This document shows positions 35,825 to 49,710 of a DNA stretch of 64,000 nt, piece by piece. The notes beneath the pieces are model-generated. The model was not told where the DNA came from and made no database searches. It worked only from the letters and a program-made list of their open reading frames with translations. Each line of letters opens with the position of its first letter. The first letter of the stretch is position 1. Where the stretch lies: NCBI RefSeq assembly GCF_040412425.1, contig NC_089783.1, forward strand, positions 33,516,625-33,580,624, read 5' to 3'. The DNA is from Macrobrachium rosenbergii. Taxonomy: Eukaryota; Arthropoda; Malacostraca; Decapoda; Palaemonidae. A program made the translations under genes and the position numbers.

Positions 35825-36174
35825 ACAGACATTACCCTACATACGAACGAGTAACATTCCGAACGGCCGTTTGTATCTTGAATTGTTCGTAAGTTGGTCT
35901 TCACGCCTATTTAAGTACAATATGATGTAAAAGTCAATACTGTGCAGTACTGTACGTTTTTTAATCTTAAAACACAATACAGTACTGTGCAGTGCACATA
36001 CAGTACAGTACTGTATTTTATAGAGTACAGTATGTTATTAATATAAAGGATACATAAAACCTAAATAAATTATGATAATAAGCGTTCTTACCAAAAGCAA
36101 TTTTAATTTATGATCATGTTTGCTCATATCTCTGAATGTTTGTAACTTGAATGTTTGTTAGTAGGGCATTGTCT
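35825..36174. mobile_element. MITE, family with ACCCTACTTACGAAC ends (copy 3)
   Basis: It begins acagacattaccctacatac, contains gttt-atcttgaattgttcg and tacagtactgt-type sequence, and ends gtttgttagtagggcattgtct. It lies within 100 bp of the RP2 stop codon, so it may form part of the RP2 3' untranslated region or terminator zone. Confidence 0.78.
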
Positions 36175-36271
36175 ATTAAATTTGGCAAACCAAACAGTAG
36201 TTTTGTAAGCAGGTCCCGTGATCATTGCCTGAAGTAAAAGACTTTCTGTGAATCATTTCAGCATACACTTT

Positions 36272-39200
36272 TCAGAGGGACATTGACATGGAGGCGTAAG
36301 AGAAGAAGGCATCAATTTGCTGATTGCTGGTGTTGCTGTCAGATGTCACGTAAACCGTCTGGCTTGTGGAGGATGAGTTCACTTGTGCAGCGATCTGAAA
36401 ATAAAGATCTGTCATTCTATTTCACAACAAATCAAGGAATCGGTTGTTACAGATTGGAATAATTACATGTCATTTTATCTTCCATATGCAGATGACCTAG
36501 TGTTAAGAGCTGAATCAGAGGCAGGGTTCTAGAAGTGTTTGAAACATGAATGAGCAGAATGGAGAAGAGAGGACTGAAAATCAAGGTAAGTAAATTAAAT
36601 GTTTTGATAATTGGAATGGAAGCAAAAAGAAAAGTACAGTCAGGAAAGTGACCATTGGAGGCCAATGGAAAGGTGTGGGATGAATTTGCAACTAAGATGT
36701 TCAGGATTGCAAAATATACTTGGAGTATGAGATTTCTTCTCTGATGCAAAAATGAATTAAGAAAAGCTAATGAGAAGAAAGGGCAGTGACAAAACATGTG
36801 GTGAAAGAGCTGAACTTGAAAGAGGTAAAATATTTGTTATTTTAGGATACACTGACCAGTAGGTATTGAGAGGGCAGTAAGAAGAAGAATAGTAACAGGC
36901 TGGATGAAGTGATTTGAAAATTGAGTAAAAACAAAAGAAAATGAATGCTCATGTGAGAGAGAGAGAGAAGAGAGAGACTAGCATTAAGTAACTGTGCCTA
37001 CAAGTAATGTACATATAATTAGAGTAAAACATATACTGTATTCATTACAAAAAAAGTGGAAAAGAATTTAAAAAATAAAAACTGAAAAATTATTACAAAC
37101 AAGAGAGAGAGAGGGAAAGATTAGCTTTGAGTAAATGTACTTACAAGCACGCTTAATAAGAGTAAAACATATATTCCTTATATAAAAAGTGAAAAAGAAT
37201 TGAAAAACAAATGTATATGAAAATGATTACACATACAAAAGAAGAAGAGAGATATGTAATAACTAATTCTACTTTCAAGTGATGATAGGGTAAAACACAT
37301 ATCTGCAATGAAAGAGAAGTAAAAAGTAATGTAGAAAAGAATATAAAGCATAATAAAAAGATTGCAAATTTGAGACTTTTCATGTTAAAAGTCACCAATT
37401 TTCATGGGCACGTTACATAAATAAGGACAACACGAGCTGAACAATGAAAGTATTCTTACCGCACTGCTAGCCTCCATTACACCATTCCCAAGACAGAGTA
37501 AAGCTATGACTGGACCCTGACTAATGACGCTGTTGTATTCTGATGTTCGGAAAACACGCTGTGCATCTGCAACTTCCATTTTGACCTCACGACTGTGTTG
37601 TATTACACAATTGGTCTAGAATAAATGGTGTAAATTAAATATCTAAAGAGGATATTAAACCATAAGAACTACAATGTATCAGTATCTTGGTTAAACAGCA
37701 CTGCTGACTTGATTTTAAGGAAACCTAATACTGTACCACAGTTATGTTGGAACTACTGTAGATGATATCTGCTGTACATAGTATATATCTATGGACAGAA
37801 ATTAATCATGGTACTTCCCACCTTGAAATTCAAGTCTTGAGTGTTTTGGAGTAAACATGCAGTGTCAACACAGTATAATAAATACAGCTGGCTAAGTACT
37901 TACAACTTCTGTTCTTAGCAGCGTTATGAAGTTAATGGCCCTTTGTTTGTACGATGCATCATAAAAGAAAATGATCAGTGTCGCTTCCTGTGTCCCATAC
38001 ACTGGAGACCCCAATGAGTAAGGGACAATGCTCATGTTGGTATCGAGAGACAGACCCACGCTACAATGTCAAAACAATACAAAACACTTTATATAAAGGA
38101 AATAAGGTTATTGTAAAGATGTGTTTAGATACTATTACGACACTGTTGTCAACAAACACGTATGAGCAGTAACAATAAATCGTAGTGAAACCACAGTTGA
38201 TCCTTTGAGGTAAAAGAACAGTACTGTATATGAAGAGCCTTTTACCTCCCTGTAAGACAGATTACGACTGCAAAATCTAAAGAGATACTTACGTATAATG
38301 AAAGCATTCTAATGTGTTACAAGTATATTAGACACAAATCTAATTCCTAAGGATGCTAATGTGTTTGAAGTTCAAGGTAGTTTTTTAGAAAGTGTCCAAT
38401 ATTAGTATGCAGAATGTCAAATTTTTTCATATATTTCATCTCTAAGCAAGGTTATTGTAACCTAAACTTAACTGTCACTCAGTTCATACTAACAAGTCCA
38501 AGATTGCTAAGCAAACATATATATACAGTACTATCATCAATGCTAAATAAGCATGTACAAATGCATTAGCACAAGGTGCAAAGCATTGCTTCACAAAGCC
38601 CCTGATTATAAAATCATCAGCTACTTTCTCTGGTATGAATGAAATCTTGTATACAGTGGCCTACTCTTACATAAAGATCTTAGTTAGAGATACAATGGTC
38701 ATTTCAAGAAGCAAATCATGCAAGTTTCTTCAAAATATCTACACTGAGAACCAAAACTATAAATTGAATATCCAAGCCAATACAAACCTTTTGAAATCTT
38801 CGCTTTTAGGCAATTTGAAGACTTCTACTAGGGCTGAATTTTGCGAAACACTTGACCAGTTTGTCTCTCCTTCAACAGGTGTGAAGTCATGAATGTTGGA
38901 CCAGTTATTGTTAAAAATGCTGATTTTAGCTTTGGTAAAATGATCTGAAAAGAAAGTAAACATTCAGTTATCTGTATTCTTTATGTAGTAATATTGTAAA
39001 CAACAGTGGTGACGGCAACAAAACCGATGAATATGATCCATGGAAATGATGACAAAAATATTTGCTTCATAGAGGAAAACCCTATCATTCTAACACACAT
39101 TTTGCAATCTTATGATTTCTTAGGCAAAAGATCACAGGCAAAAAATATTCCATACCTGCAAGCTGAGGGTAATATGCCTGGAAACACCCAAATCTCATTT

Positions 39201-42200
39201 TTGTTGACGCCTCTATAATTGGCTGTGTCTGACAGAGAAGGAACACATCCATCTTACAGCAGTCTCGGGTACGAAACTGCCCACATGCAGCCATAATAAC
39301 GCAGTCGTGACAGTCTCTCAAGAAGAGACTGCAAAGAAACCAAAATCATGAAAAGAATCAAATCACACTGCAGGATAAAACAAATAACTGGAATTTTATT
39401 CGGTTACTGAATTATACTAAAGTGCCTTAGGGCACTGTAGGCATTACTTAAGGCTCTTTGAAGAGTCCCTTTGGCCCCTAGCTGTAACCCGTTTCATTAC
39501 TTTGACTGTACCTCCATTCATATTGTCTTCCATCTTACTTTCCACCCTCTCCTAACAATTGTTTCATAGTGCAACTGGGAGGTCTTCCTCTTGTAACACC
39601 TCTCAAACCTTTTTACTCTCAATTTCCCTTTCAGTGCTGAATGACCTCCTCATAGGTCCCAGCACTTGGCCTTTGACCAAAATTTTATTTTTATATAAGT
39701 AACTTACCAAGTAATTATATAGCTATTGGTTCCCTAACCTATAGCAGCTTAAAAATTCAAAATTCGCGCGATGGCGCTGTTAGTGTGTAGGTGAAAAGGT
39801 CCCGCCCACCATCCGGGACACGAGGAAACAACCCAGTGGAGAGCTCAATTCTTTTTCTGCCGGCTTCCAGTTAACATTGGAAGTTTTCACGCAGCTGCTT
39901 CTTCGCTTTTCGGCTTTTCTTTACATGAATTTGGTGAAGTATTCAGAATTTGTTGCTTTGCGGCTTGCTACCACTGTTGAATTGTTGTTCGAGGTATTAT
40001 TTAGTTAACGATGTCGGATTCCATTTCATCTGGTATTCACTTTTGTTCTGACGGTTGTAGAACTAGGCTAACTAAGCTTTCTTACGATTCTCACACAAAA
40101 TGCACTAAATGTAGGGTGCAAGAATGTAGTAAGGATAATATTTACATAGAGCATCAGGATTGGGAGGATAAGAAATGGAAAACTTTGAAATCCCATCTAG
40201 AGAAATTAGAAAGAGATAAGAGGAAAGCAGCCATTAGGGGTGAAAGTAGGGCCAATGTAGATTCCATTCCTTTGGAAAATGTAGGGGATGACAGAACTAC
40301 CACTCCTCCAATTCCTCCTCCTCCTATCCTAAGTCCTCCTACTTTACCATCTACTCCTGTTCCAGGTTTCCATGATTCCACTCTTAGTGCCATTGCCAGC
40401 CTCGAATCTAGGTTCAATAAAAAATTTAGTGTATTATCTAGTGCTATCATGAAAATGGGATCAGCTATTAAATCTCTAATGGAAAAAAATGTAAGTATTG
40501 ACAGTGCAGTGAGAAGTGAGAGTGCTGTATATACTGAGGAGGTGGCTGTCTGTCCCACCAGTGCTCCTAGATGAAGGTCATTGTTCCGCTCCCCCGCACT
40601 GGGGAGAAGACATACCAGAAGTCCAAGGGAAGCTGGTGGGGTTTGCCCACAGGCAGTCACCCCCTCTGTCAAGCCTGTCGTGTGCTCTCAGGCTTCAACT
40701 AAACGCCATTGGAAAGGCGTTCCTGTGCATCAACTTTCTTCTGATTTGGAATCTTCCAGTCTGCACAAGAAGCTCCCATATTGCTACTCGACTTCTTCAC
40801 GCCCACTCAAGAGACGTGTGGATATTAGCGATTCTTCCCTCCTGGCTGTCAAGAGGTACAGGGAGACTAGCCCACAACCTTCCTGCAGCTTTCAAGTCCA
40901 GCCTGATTCTCTTGCTCATCATTGCCATTTCTTCAGAGATAGTCTTGAGCGCTATAAGCGTTCTAAGTGCCCGACTTCTTCCGAGTGCCAAGAGCCCACT
41001 GACTTGCGCCAGACTTCTGCTGATGAGCGCCTGGCACCTCCCGCCTCGTGCCAGAATACTGCGGATGAGCGCCCGGTGCCCGCTGTCTCTCGCCAGAATA
41101 CCGCTGATGAGCGCCCGGCGCCCACCATCTCGCGCCAAACTTCCACTCTAGAGCGCCCGGCACTAACTCCCAAACTTCTGACGCCAACAGCCGAACTCCC
41201 AGCTTCTGCTTCTGGAGCCCATGCACCTTCTTCTGTTATTCTGTCTTCCTCATTGGTCCAGGAAAATTCTTTAGCCCCACTCAAGCACCAATTGACTGAG
41301 CTTATGGGTTTTTTGAAGAAATCCTCTTCTGCTCCAGAGTCCAAGGATAAATCATTGTCTCCTGTCTCTTCAGTGGAGAAAGAGTTTGTTCAGGATTCGG
41401 TTACCTCTTCTGCTTACTCGTCTCTTCTGCTTTTCCTCCTGGATAATTTCCCTGATTTCTTCGTGCCTGCTTCGTCTACTTCTCCAGCTTCTACCTTCCT
41501 CACGAAAAAGCATTCGTCAGAAGGTACCAGGTTACCCAAGCTAGTTCTTTCCTCCCCCTTGAAGAAGGCTCTCAGAGTAGTTCATGCCTGGCTGGCCACT
41601 AAGAGAGAACAGGGCAAAGCGACATTTGCTTTTCCGCCCAGCAAATTCAGGGCAAAGCGACATTTGCTTTTCCGCCCAGCAAATTGTTGAAGATGAGGTA
41701 CTCTTACTATACCACCGGGGAAGCTCCTTTTTGGGAGTTCCTGCCTCCTCCCAAGGGGACTTCTCTGGTCTGGTGGATTCATCTCACAGAACGGCCTTTT
41801 TGTCGGCTGAACTGGATCACCTTATCAAGAACATATGTAAGGTGTTTGAGATATTTAGTTTCCTCGATTGGGCCATCGGGGCGCTAGCGAGGAAGACTGA
41901 AGACTGTCCTGATCTAGCTGAAGATTTTGCCTCTGATTGGCTAGGAGTTCATTCATGCTCAGACAGAGCAATTAGAGATGGCTCTTTAGAACTTGCCTCC
42001 CTATTTTCTATGGCCGTCCTTAAGAAGAGGGAGCTCTGGTGTATGTTCACCTCGAAAGGAGTCCCGCCGACTTAGAAGTCAGCTTTACTTTTCGCTCCTT
42101 TAGACAAGTCTCATCTCTTTCCTCAAAGCACAGTGAAGGAGATTCTTTCGGACTTACAGAGTAAGTCCACCACTGACTAGTTGGCACAGTCCACTACATG

Positions 42201-45200
42201 TCCGAAGGAGCCTGTGCCTTCCGCATCAAGATCATTCTCCCCTCTTCAGTCTCAACCCTTTTGTGGAGGGAGAGCTAAGACCCAGCCTCGACCTAGATCA
42301 AACTTGTGACCTCCTACAGAGTCCATTAAGAGGTCTTCCTTCAAATCCAACCCCAAGAAGTGAGAAGTTAGTCCTCTGCGCCCAGGTAAGAGCCAGACTT
42401 CTACTTTATTGGAAAGAATGGGAGAGCAGAGGAGCAGACCCCTGGGTGATCAAGGTTCTCAAGGAGGGCTACTCCATTCCTTTCATAAAGACTCCTCCTT
42501 TAGTTACATCTCCAATTGCCTTGACAGCGTATTCAAAAGGTTCCATGAAGTTTTTGGCTCTCTCTCAAGAAGTCCAATCCCTTCTTTCCTAAGGAGCAGT
42601 GGAAGAAGTGCTAGATCCCCACTCAGAGGTTTGTACAATCGCCTTTTCGTGGTTCCAAAGGCCTGGGGGGGGCTGGAGGCCTGTTCTGGATGTCAGCGCC
42701 TTGAATATGTTCGTACTGAAGACGAAGTTTCATATGGAGACTGTTCGCTCTGTCACGTCCTCAGTACAACAGGGGGACTGGATGGTCACCCTGGATATGC
42801 AGGATGTGTATTCTCATGTCCCTGTTCACCCAGACTCAAGAAAATTTCTACGCTTCATTTTTCAGGACAGGATACTACAGTTCCAGGCCTTGTGCTTCGG
42901 CTTATCAATGGATCCTCAAGTTTTCATACGAATCCTTGCTCCTCTGGGGAATTGGCTTCACCTTCTGGGAATCAACATCAACTTATATCTAGACGATTGG
43001 CTTCTCCGCTCGTCGTCAAAGGAAAAGTGCGCGGAGGACTTGAGAAGAATTCTTTGCCTGACACAGGAGTTACGCATCCTCATAAACAAAAAGAAATCCC
43101 TTCTGATTCTATCTCGGGATAATTTTGAACTCTCAGACTTTTTGGGCTTTTCTGTCGCCCAAAAGAGTCGAGAACTGCCTTCAAACTGTTAGTCAGTTCC
43201 TTGCTCTTCCTTCCTGCTCGGCAGTGCAGTGGATGAGTCTTCTGGGGACCCTTGCTTCAGTAGAGCAGTTTGTAATTCTAGGCAGACTGCACATGAGACC
43301 CCTTCAGTTTTTCCTCAAAGCAAATTGTAGAAAAACCCAACCAGACTCTTTTATCTTCCCGATTATGTCCGAAATCAAAGAGGATCTCTGGTGTGGCTGT
43401 GTGGAGAAAGACTTTAGGAAGGGAAGCTCTTCTTCCAGTGCGCCCAGACCTTCTATGTTATTCAGATGCCTCCGACCTAGGCTGGGGCGCCCTTCTGGAC
43501 GGCTGGGAAGTCTCCGGAACATGGACTACGGTACAACAGAATTCTCACATCAACGTAAAGGAACTGAGAGCAATTCACCTGGGCCCTCAGTCCTTTTAGG
43601 ATCAGGGGGGGGCACTCATTCCCTCTCTCTGTACGAGACGGCAAGGGATCTCCTTCTGTGGGCGGAGAAAAACCAAGTCTCTCTTGTCACCCGGTTCATT
43701 CAAGGGAGAATGAATGTGATTGCGGACGAATTAAGCCGCCTCAAACAGGTCCTTCCAACTGACTGAACCTTAGACCCGATAATCGCGACAACCTGTGGAA
43801 ACTGTGGGGCAAACTCACAGTGGATCTTTTTGCAATGTCGAGAAACCACCGTCTTCCCCTATTGTGCTCTCCAGTCCCGGATCCTCAAGCATGGAGCACA
43901 GACGCCGTGCTTTTGGACTGGACAGACTTAGATGTGTATGCCTTCCCTCCCTTCAGACTGATCAGGGAAGTAATCAACATGCTGTCAACACATCAGAACA
44001 CCTCCATGACCCTAGTAGCCCCATTTTGGCCGAACAAGGAATGGTTTCCAGACTTGATTCGACTCCTGGTAGACTACCCAAGACTCCTTCCACAAAAACG
44101 GTCTCTGCTCAGGCAGCCCCACTTTCTCAGATTCCACCAAGGGTTATCCACTCTGGCCCTGACAGGCTTCAGACTGTCAAGTGCCTCATCAGAGCAAAAG
44201 GGTTTTTGAGACAGGCTGCAGAGGCAATTGCGAGATGCAGAGGCAGTCTTCAGAAGGTGGTGCAGGCGCCATAATGTCTCTTCCTCTGAGACATCTATAA
44301 GCCAAATAGCCGACTTTTTGTTATTCCTAAAGTCCGTCAGGAAGCTATCGACCTCTACCACCAAAGGGTATAGGTTGATGCTCAGCTCAGTTTTTAAGCA
44401 CAAAGGAATGGACCTGTCTTCTAATCAAGATATCACCGACTTGATCAAATCCTTCGATATGTCCAAGAAAGAAAGTTCTTCCAACATCTCTTGGAACTTA
44501 GATGTTGTACTGAAGTGGCTTTCAGGTCCTCAATTCAAACCTCTTCGTTCTGTTTCCCTCAGGGATCTCATGAAAAAGACTCTCTTTTTAGTGGCTCTCG
44601 CTACTGCCAAACGTATTAGCGAGTTACAGGCAATAGACAAGAGAACAGGCTTTGCACAAGAGGCCGCAGTCTGCTCTCTTTCTATTGGTTTCCTCACAGA
44701 GAACGAGGACCCTTCTAAACCCTGGCCTAGATCCTTCGTCATCAAGAACCTTATGGACATCTTAGGACCTGAGGAAAAAGAAAGACTCCTTTGTCCAGTT
44801 GGGTGCCTCAGGTACTATCTTCAGAGGACAGAAAAGATTAGAGGACCTTCGAGCAACCTCTGGTGCTCTGTAAGAAACCCAGTTAGCCCTCTCTCAAAAA
44901 TACCATACCCTTTTTTCTGAGAGAGTCAATATTAGAAGCCCACTCTCAGATCCAGGAAGAAGCCTTTCCGTTACTTAAGGTTAAGGCTCACAAAATTAGG
45001 GCAGTCGCAACTTCCCTCGTTTTTAAACACCACTTGTCTCTTTCCTCGATCCTGCAGTTGATGTTCTGGAGATGCAAATCCATATTTGCCTCACACTACC
45101 TCAAGGACATAGAAACCGTGTTTGAAAATTGTAGCACTTTAGGACCTTTATCAATGGCTGGCGTAGTGCTGGGAGAGGAAGCATAGGGAATCTCTTTGTT

Positions 45201-48200
45201 CCTCTGTTATCCACTCGCCTTGACTTAAGGTTTTGAGTTGATGGGAAGCCTGGGGGTACACTGTACCATGCGTACCCACCAGTTCGTATTTTTTTATTGA
45301 TAATGGTTGGGTTTTGGTTTTATTCTGTGGTGTAGGTGATAGTGTTGTCATTTTGTATTCTGGTCTTCGCCTAGGGCAAGGGCATCTTTTAAAACTTTGT
45401 CAGCATACGGTGTACTTCCTCCTCTGCAAAGTTCCCACTATTGTAGTGGCGACCCTTGGCTATACTGCCCCGTCCACTACAAGTTGAAAGAAGCGCCGAC
45501 CAGAGGCAGTTCCTACCTGCAGCAGCTCTCTCAACAGGTAAGGAAACAACAAGCATTTATTCAGTGTTAGCAACCTATCTATTTCAAATTCATTACTTAC
45601 TTAATGCTTTGGAGTAGAATATGTCCATGCTCTTTCCGACCACCTTACAGTGTGGAATCAGCTATGTGATTACTTGGTAAGTTACTTATATAAAAATTAC
45701 ATTTTTATGATAAAGTTTTATATATACTTACCAAGTAATTACATGATCAGAGCCTGCCCTCCTCCCCGTGCAAGGACATCAGAGCATAAAATGAATTAAG
45801 CTCTCTGCTGGGTTGTTTCCTCGAGTCCCGGATAGTGGGCGGGACCTTGTCACCTACACACTAACGATAAAAGTGCCACCGTGTGAATTTTGAATTTTTA
45901 AGCTGCCATAGGTTAGGGAACCAATAGCTATGTAATTACTTGGTAAGCATATACTGTATAAAACTTTATTTTATCATAAAAATGTCATATTCAACTACCA
46001 ACTAAAGTGCCTTGGAAAGCTCTGTAAAATAATTAATACGCAGAAGAAATGAAGTGATAATGTATGAAGACCTGAGCATAGCATTTATCATTTGTAATTT
46101 CATTTATTTTCACTTATAATATATATGTTGGTGTTGTTACTGAAGGATTCTTTCTCTTATTTTTCTACAAATGAATCTTGTATTTGAAGAGGAATTTCAG
46201 ACATTTTGTGCCACTTTCACCGAGTCACTGAACTTCAAAAAATATTACTCTCTGTTATTGTTCATAATACAGTATAGTACAGTGTATACTGTACTGTATA
46301 CATATTCTGTACATTCTTAAAGAACAAGGCAAAAGGCCATTGCATTGACTGGCAATCTAGTTTTCAAGTGAAAAAATAAAAGAGTAGAAACTAGAGTATC
46401 TAGAGAGAAAAATATACGTGTAAAACAATCCGCCTTACACTTACCTTCCAGTTGTGGGCCCAATAAAGATGATGCAGTCAGAGCAGTCATCAACTGTTAT
46501 TGTGTTGATGTAATCAAACAAGTATATTTTTGATGACTGGCAGTTTTGTATGATGAACTGCTGACCATTTATTGTACCTGGTAACCGCCCAACTTCTTGG
46601 CCTGAGATGTTTTCTATCGTGAAGTCTGCTGGATTAACCTTTTCTCTTTTGTCCCTAAGAATAACAGAAGAACCACATTAAAAGGTGATTAAAAAAGCAA
46701 AGGAATCAAAATGACTAGTAGAGAGAATGTAAAATTATTGTAAGCAGAGATCATTGACTATGAGGAAACCCAACATGGTATTTTTTACACTAAAACACAC
46801 TATGAAATAGCATAAAGAATGTGAAGCCAGCGTGATTTTCAAGTATATCAGAGAAAGAAAGTGCAGTAGTGACCATCAAACAAAATTCATGTCCACAATG
46901 CAAATGTTGAGGACATTATCAGAAGGTAGTGCGCTGAATAATCCTGATGGGTTCCGGCACTTGGTCTTCAAGACCTAAATTTGATAATCAGTCAATCAGA
47001 AGGTAGTCAGTGAATCTTGATGGAGCAATACTGTATATTCCACAGTTAAAACTTATTTATTTTTTCTAGAAAAAACTAAACAAAATTAAAGTATACTGTA
47101 CTTTATAGTAAATATTCAACTAAATTTTTGTTTTCACAAAACATGTTGCTTTCTTCCTGGGAATTACTCCAGCCATTCTTCCTTACATTTATGATGAAAC
47201 ATTGCGAACTTCAGACATCCAACGAGGCACCACATTCATTGAGTAAGGGCCACTGAAGCCAAGTCTTTCATATTTCTCCACAGCAGTTTTAAGACTTTGT
47301 GGCACAGTACTTTAATACTTTTGTAGAATGGATGTAGAGTACGGAAACAGGGGGTAGGCATGAGAGATCCTAACCTCTCCTAGAATACTGTGTCTGACAT
47401 AACCAGACCTTACCTTTCTAACCTAACTTAAAGAGCCATGTCCTAACCTGGCCAGGTGGTCTCCCCCCCCCAAACCCTCAAGTAACTGAATATCCCTGTC
47501 TCCCTACTCTGCATACTATCCATTTTTGCATATGTAAAGAGGCAGAGAATGTGGCAAATTTGAGATTGATAAAATACTGTAGCCCATCAACATTTCTGAG
47601 GGTCACATTCCAAAGCCCTCATGAGTAGAAAACTGTCGCCAGTACTCCTCATTTAATAAATATCTCATTTTTACAACACTATTCAGTTATACCAATGGTA
47701 AAACCCTGTACTGTAGTTGGGTAGTGCTGTCAATGCACCTTGGGCAGTGCCCTGTGGGCATTACTTTGCAGCGTCCCTTTGGCCCCTAGCTGCAACCCTT
47801 TTCATTCCTTTTACTGTACCTCCATTCACATTCTCTTTCTTACACCTTGCTATCCACCCTCTCCTAACAATTGTTTCATAATGCAACTGCAAGGTTTTCC
47901 TCCTGTTACACCTTTTAAAACTTTCTGCAATCAATTTCCCTTTCAGCACTGAATGACCTAATAGGTCCCAGTACTGGGTCTTTGGCCTACATTCTATATT
48001 CCATTCCTATGGTAAAAAATCTGCTACCCAAATAAATTGCTGGTAGCGACCACAAAGGTCTGAGGTACAGTGTACAGTAGGCCTAAGACCGCCCAGCAAC
48101 ACAGAAAAGTTATTGTTCAAAGGTCTTAATATGTAAAGTAATATTTTTGTCTTGCACTGCTCTATGATAAATGTGAAATTTTGCTATTTTATATATAATA

Positions 48201-49635
48201 CTCTAGACAATAACCCAGTATTGACCACACTTAAGTTTTCACTGAAATGGAAAATATTAAACAATTCAAGATTCAATCAGGCATTAATGTAAAGCTTTAG
48301 GATCATTGCATGAGAGTAAATCTTAAAGATATTGTTTGTGCAGTATTTATAATTTCTTTTACTTCAATACAAGTTGCAGTGGTTTGTATTTCTTTAGGAA
48401 TGAATGTACCACAAAATACGAGAGTTCCTACTGGAATGGGTCATTGGCAAAGGTATGTGCCATAGTGATTTAAACCAATACCTTATTACTAAGCCACCTT
48501 AGTTAACCAACACATATGTTCTGAATTTCTTTAAATGCAGGATAGGAAGAAAGGCAGAACTTTCTCTGTTAAAGATAGGCTAGTAAGATTTTTATTTTGT
48601 TACAGTATTACCATAACAAATAACCAACACTGCATTACATAATACATGATACTGTCTTTGAAGTGGCTACATAGCCAGCAACAGTTACTTGGCCTGCAGA
48701 GGCACACAGGCTACATTGCCAGTAAGTTACTTGGCCTGCAGCTGCACAAAGGCTACGTAGCCAGTGACAGCTTCTTAGCCGGCAGCGGCGCGGGCTATGT
48801 AGCCAGCAGCATCTATTTGACCTAAAGCAGCATACAGACTACGTAGCCAGGAAATACATTAAGGTTATGTAGCCTGCAACAACAGAAATAGCATACATTA
48901 CAGGCAATTTAGCCAGCAACAAACAGCATACATGTTACTTGGCCAGTAACAGTTACTTGGCTTACAGCAGCATGTAGCTTACATAGCTAGCAACAGTGGT
49001 AGGTAGGCTAGTAGTGGTTTGTGAATCCCTTAAAGACACTCAATCAGTCTAATGACATGAAAAACGCTCGATTAATCAGACCTTCCAAGGCTACAAAGTC
49101 ATCTTCAGATACTTAAGGGTAACGTTTAATCATAAATTAATTTATGGGGGGGGGGGGTTCTAGATCCAGCTTGGGTTGTGAAGGTTAGGTTAGGATGAAT
49201 CCACGTCAGTAAAGCTGGATTAGTTAAAGTTAAGCGGCCCCCCCCCTTAGTACGCTACAGTGCCCTGGGGTATGTTAGGTTAGGTTAGGATGTATCGCTG
49301 TATTTAGTATTATTGTTGGGGACTATGTGATGCATTAGGCTATTGGCTTTGTTTGCTTTCTTTGATTACTTATATTTTGTTGTATAATTCCATTTAAATT
49401 TCTATTTAAAACTCCCAATATCCTAATATGTCTCTATTTTCAAAACTCCCATTTCCATGCAATTCTTTCATTTGTTACCCCAAAATGAATACAAAGTCAA
49501 AATTGAAATAATATATATATGAAAAATATCGGTAGAATCAGTAACCAGGATTTTCTTTGATATTTACGTTAAAATAAAAAAAAAATTATTTTGAGGATAC
49601 AGTGAGGATCTCGTCAAGATGAATACAAATGTCAA

Positions 49636-49710
<75 letters not shown>

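Larger units (their letters stand above)
39687..45985 (+). mobile_element. DIRS-type tyrosine-recombinase retrotransposon, decayed (DIRS-b), in RP2 intron 2
   Basis: About 6.3 kb. The left ITR (39687-39851) and inverted right ITR (45792-45985) share atttttatataag-type ends, attacttggtaag, agcagcttaaaaattcaaaattc, ggtcccgcccacc and gtttcctcg. An internal complementary region lies at about 45655-45760. The order is gag, RT, RNase H, methyltransferase-like, tyrosine recombinase, as in the element at 336-6803. It is antisense to RP2. The YLDD of RT and the R-H-R-Y tetrad of the recombinase are kept, but stops, frameshifts and a 38-bp duplication break the frames. Confidence 0.92.
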
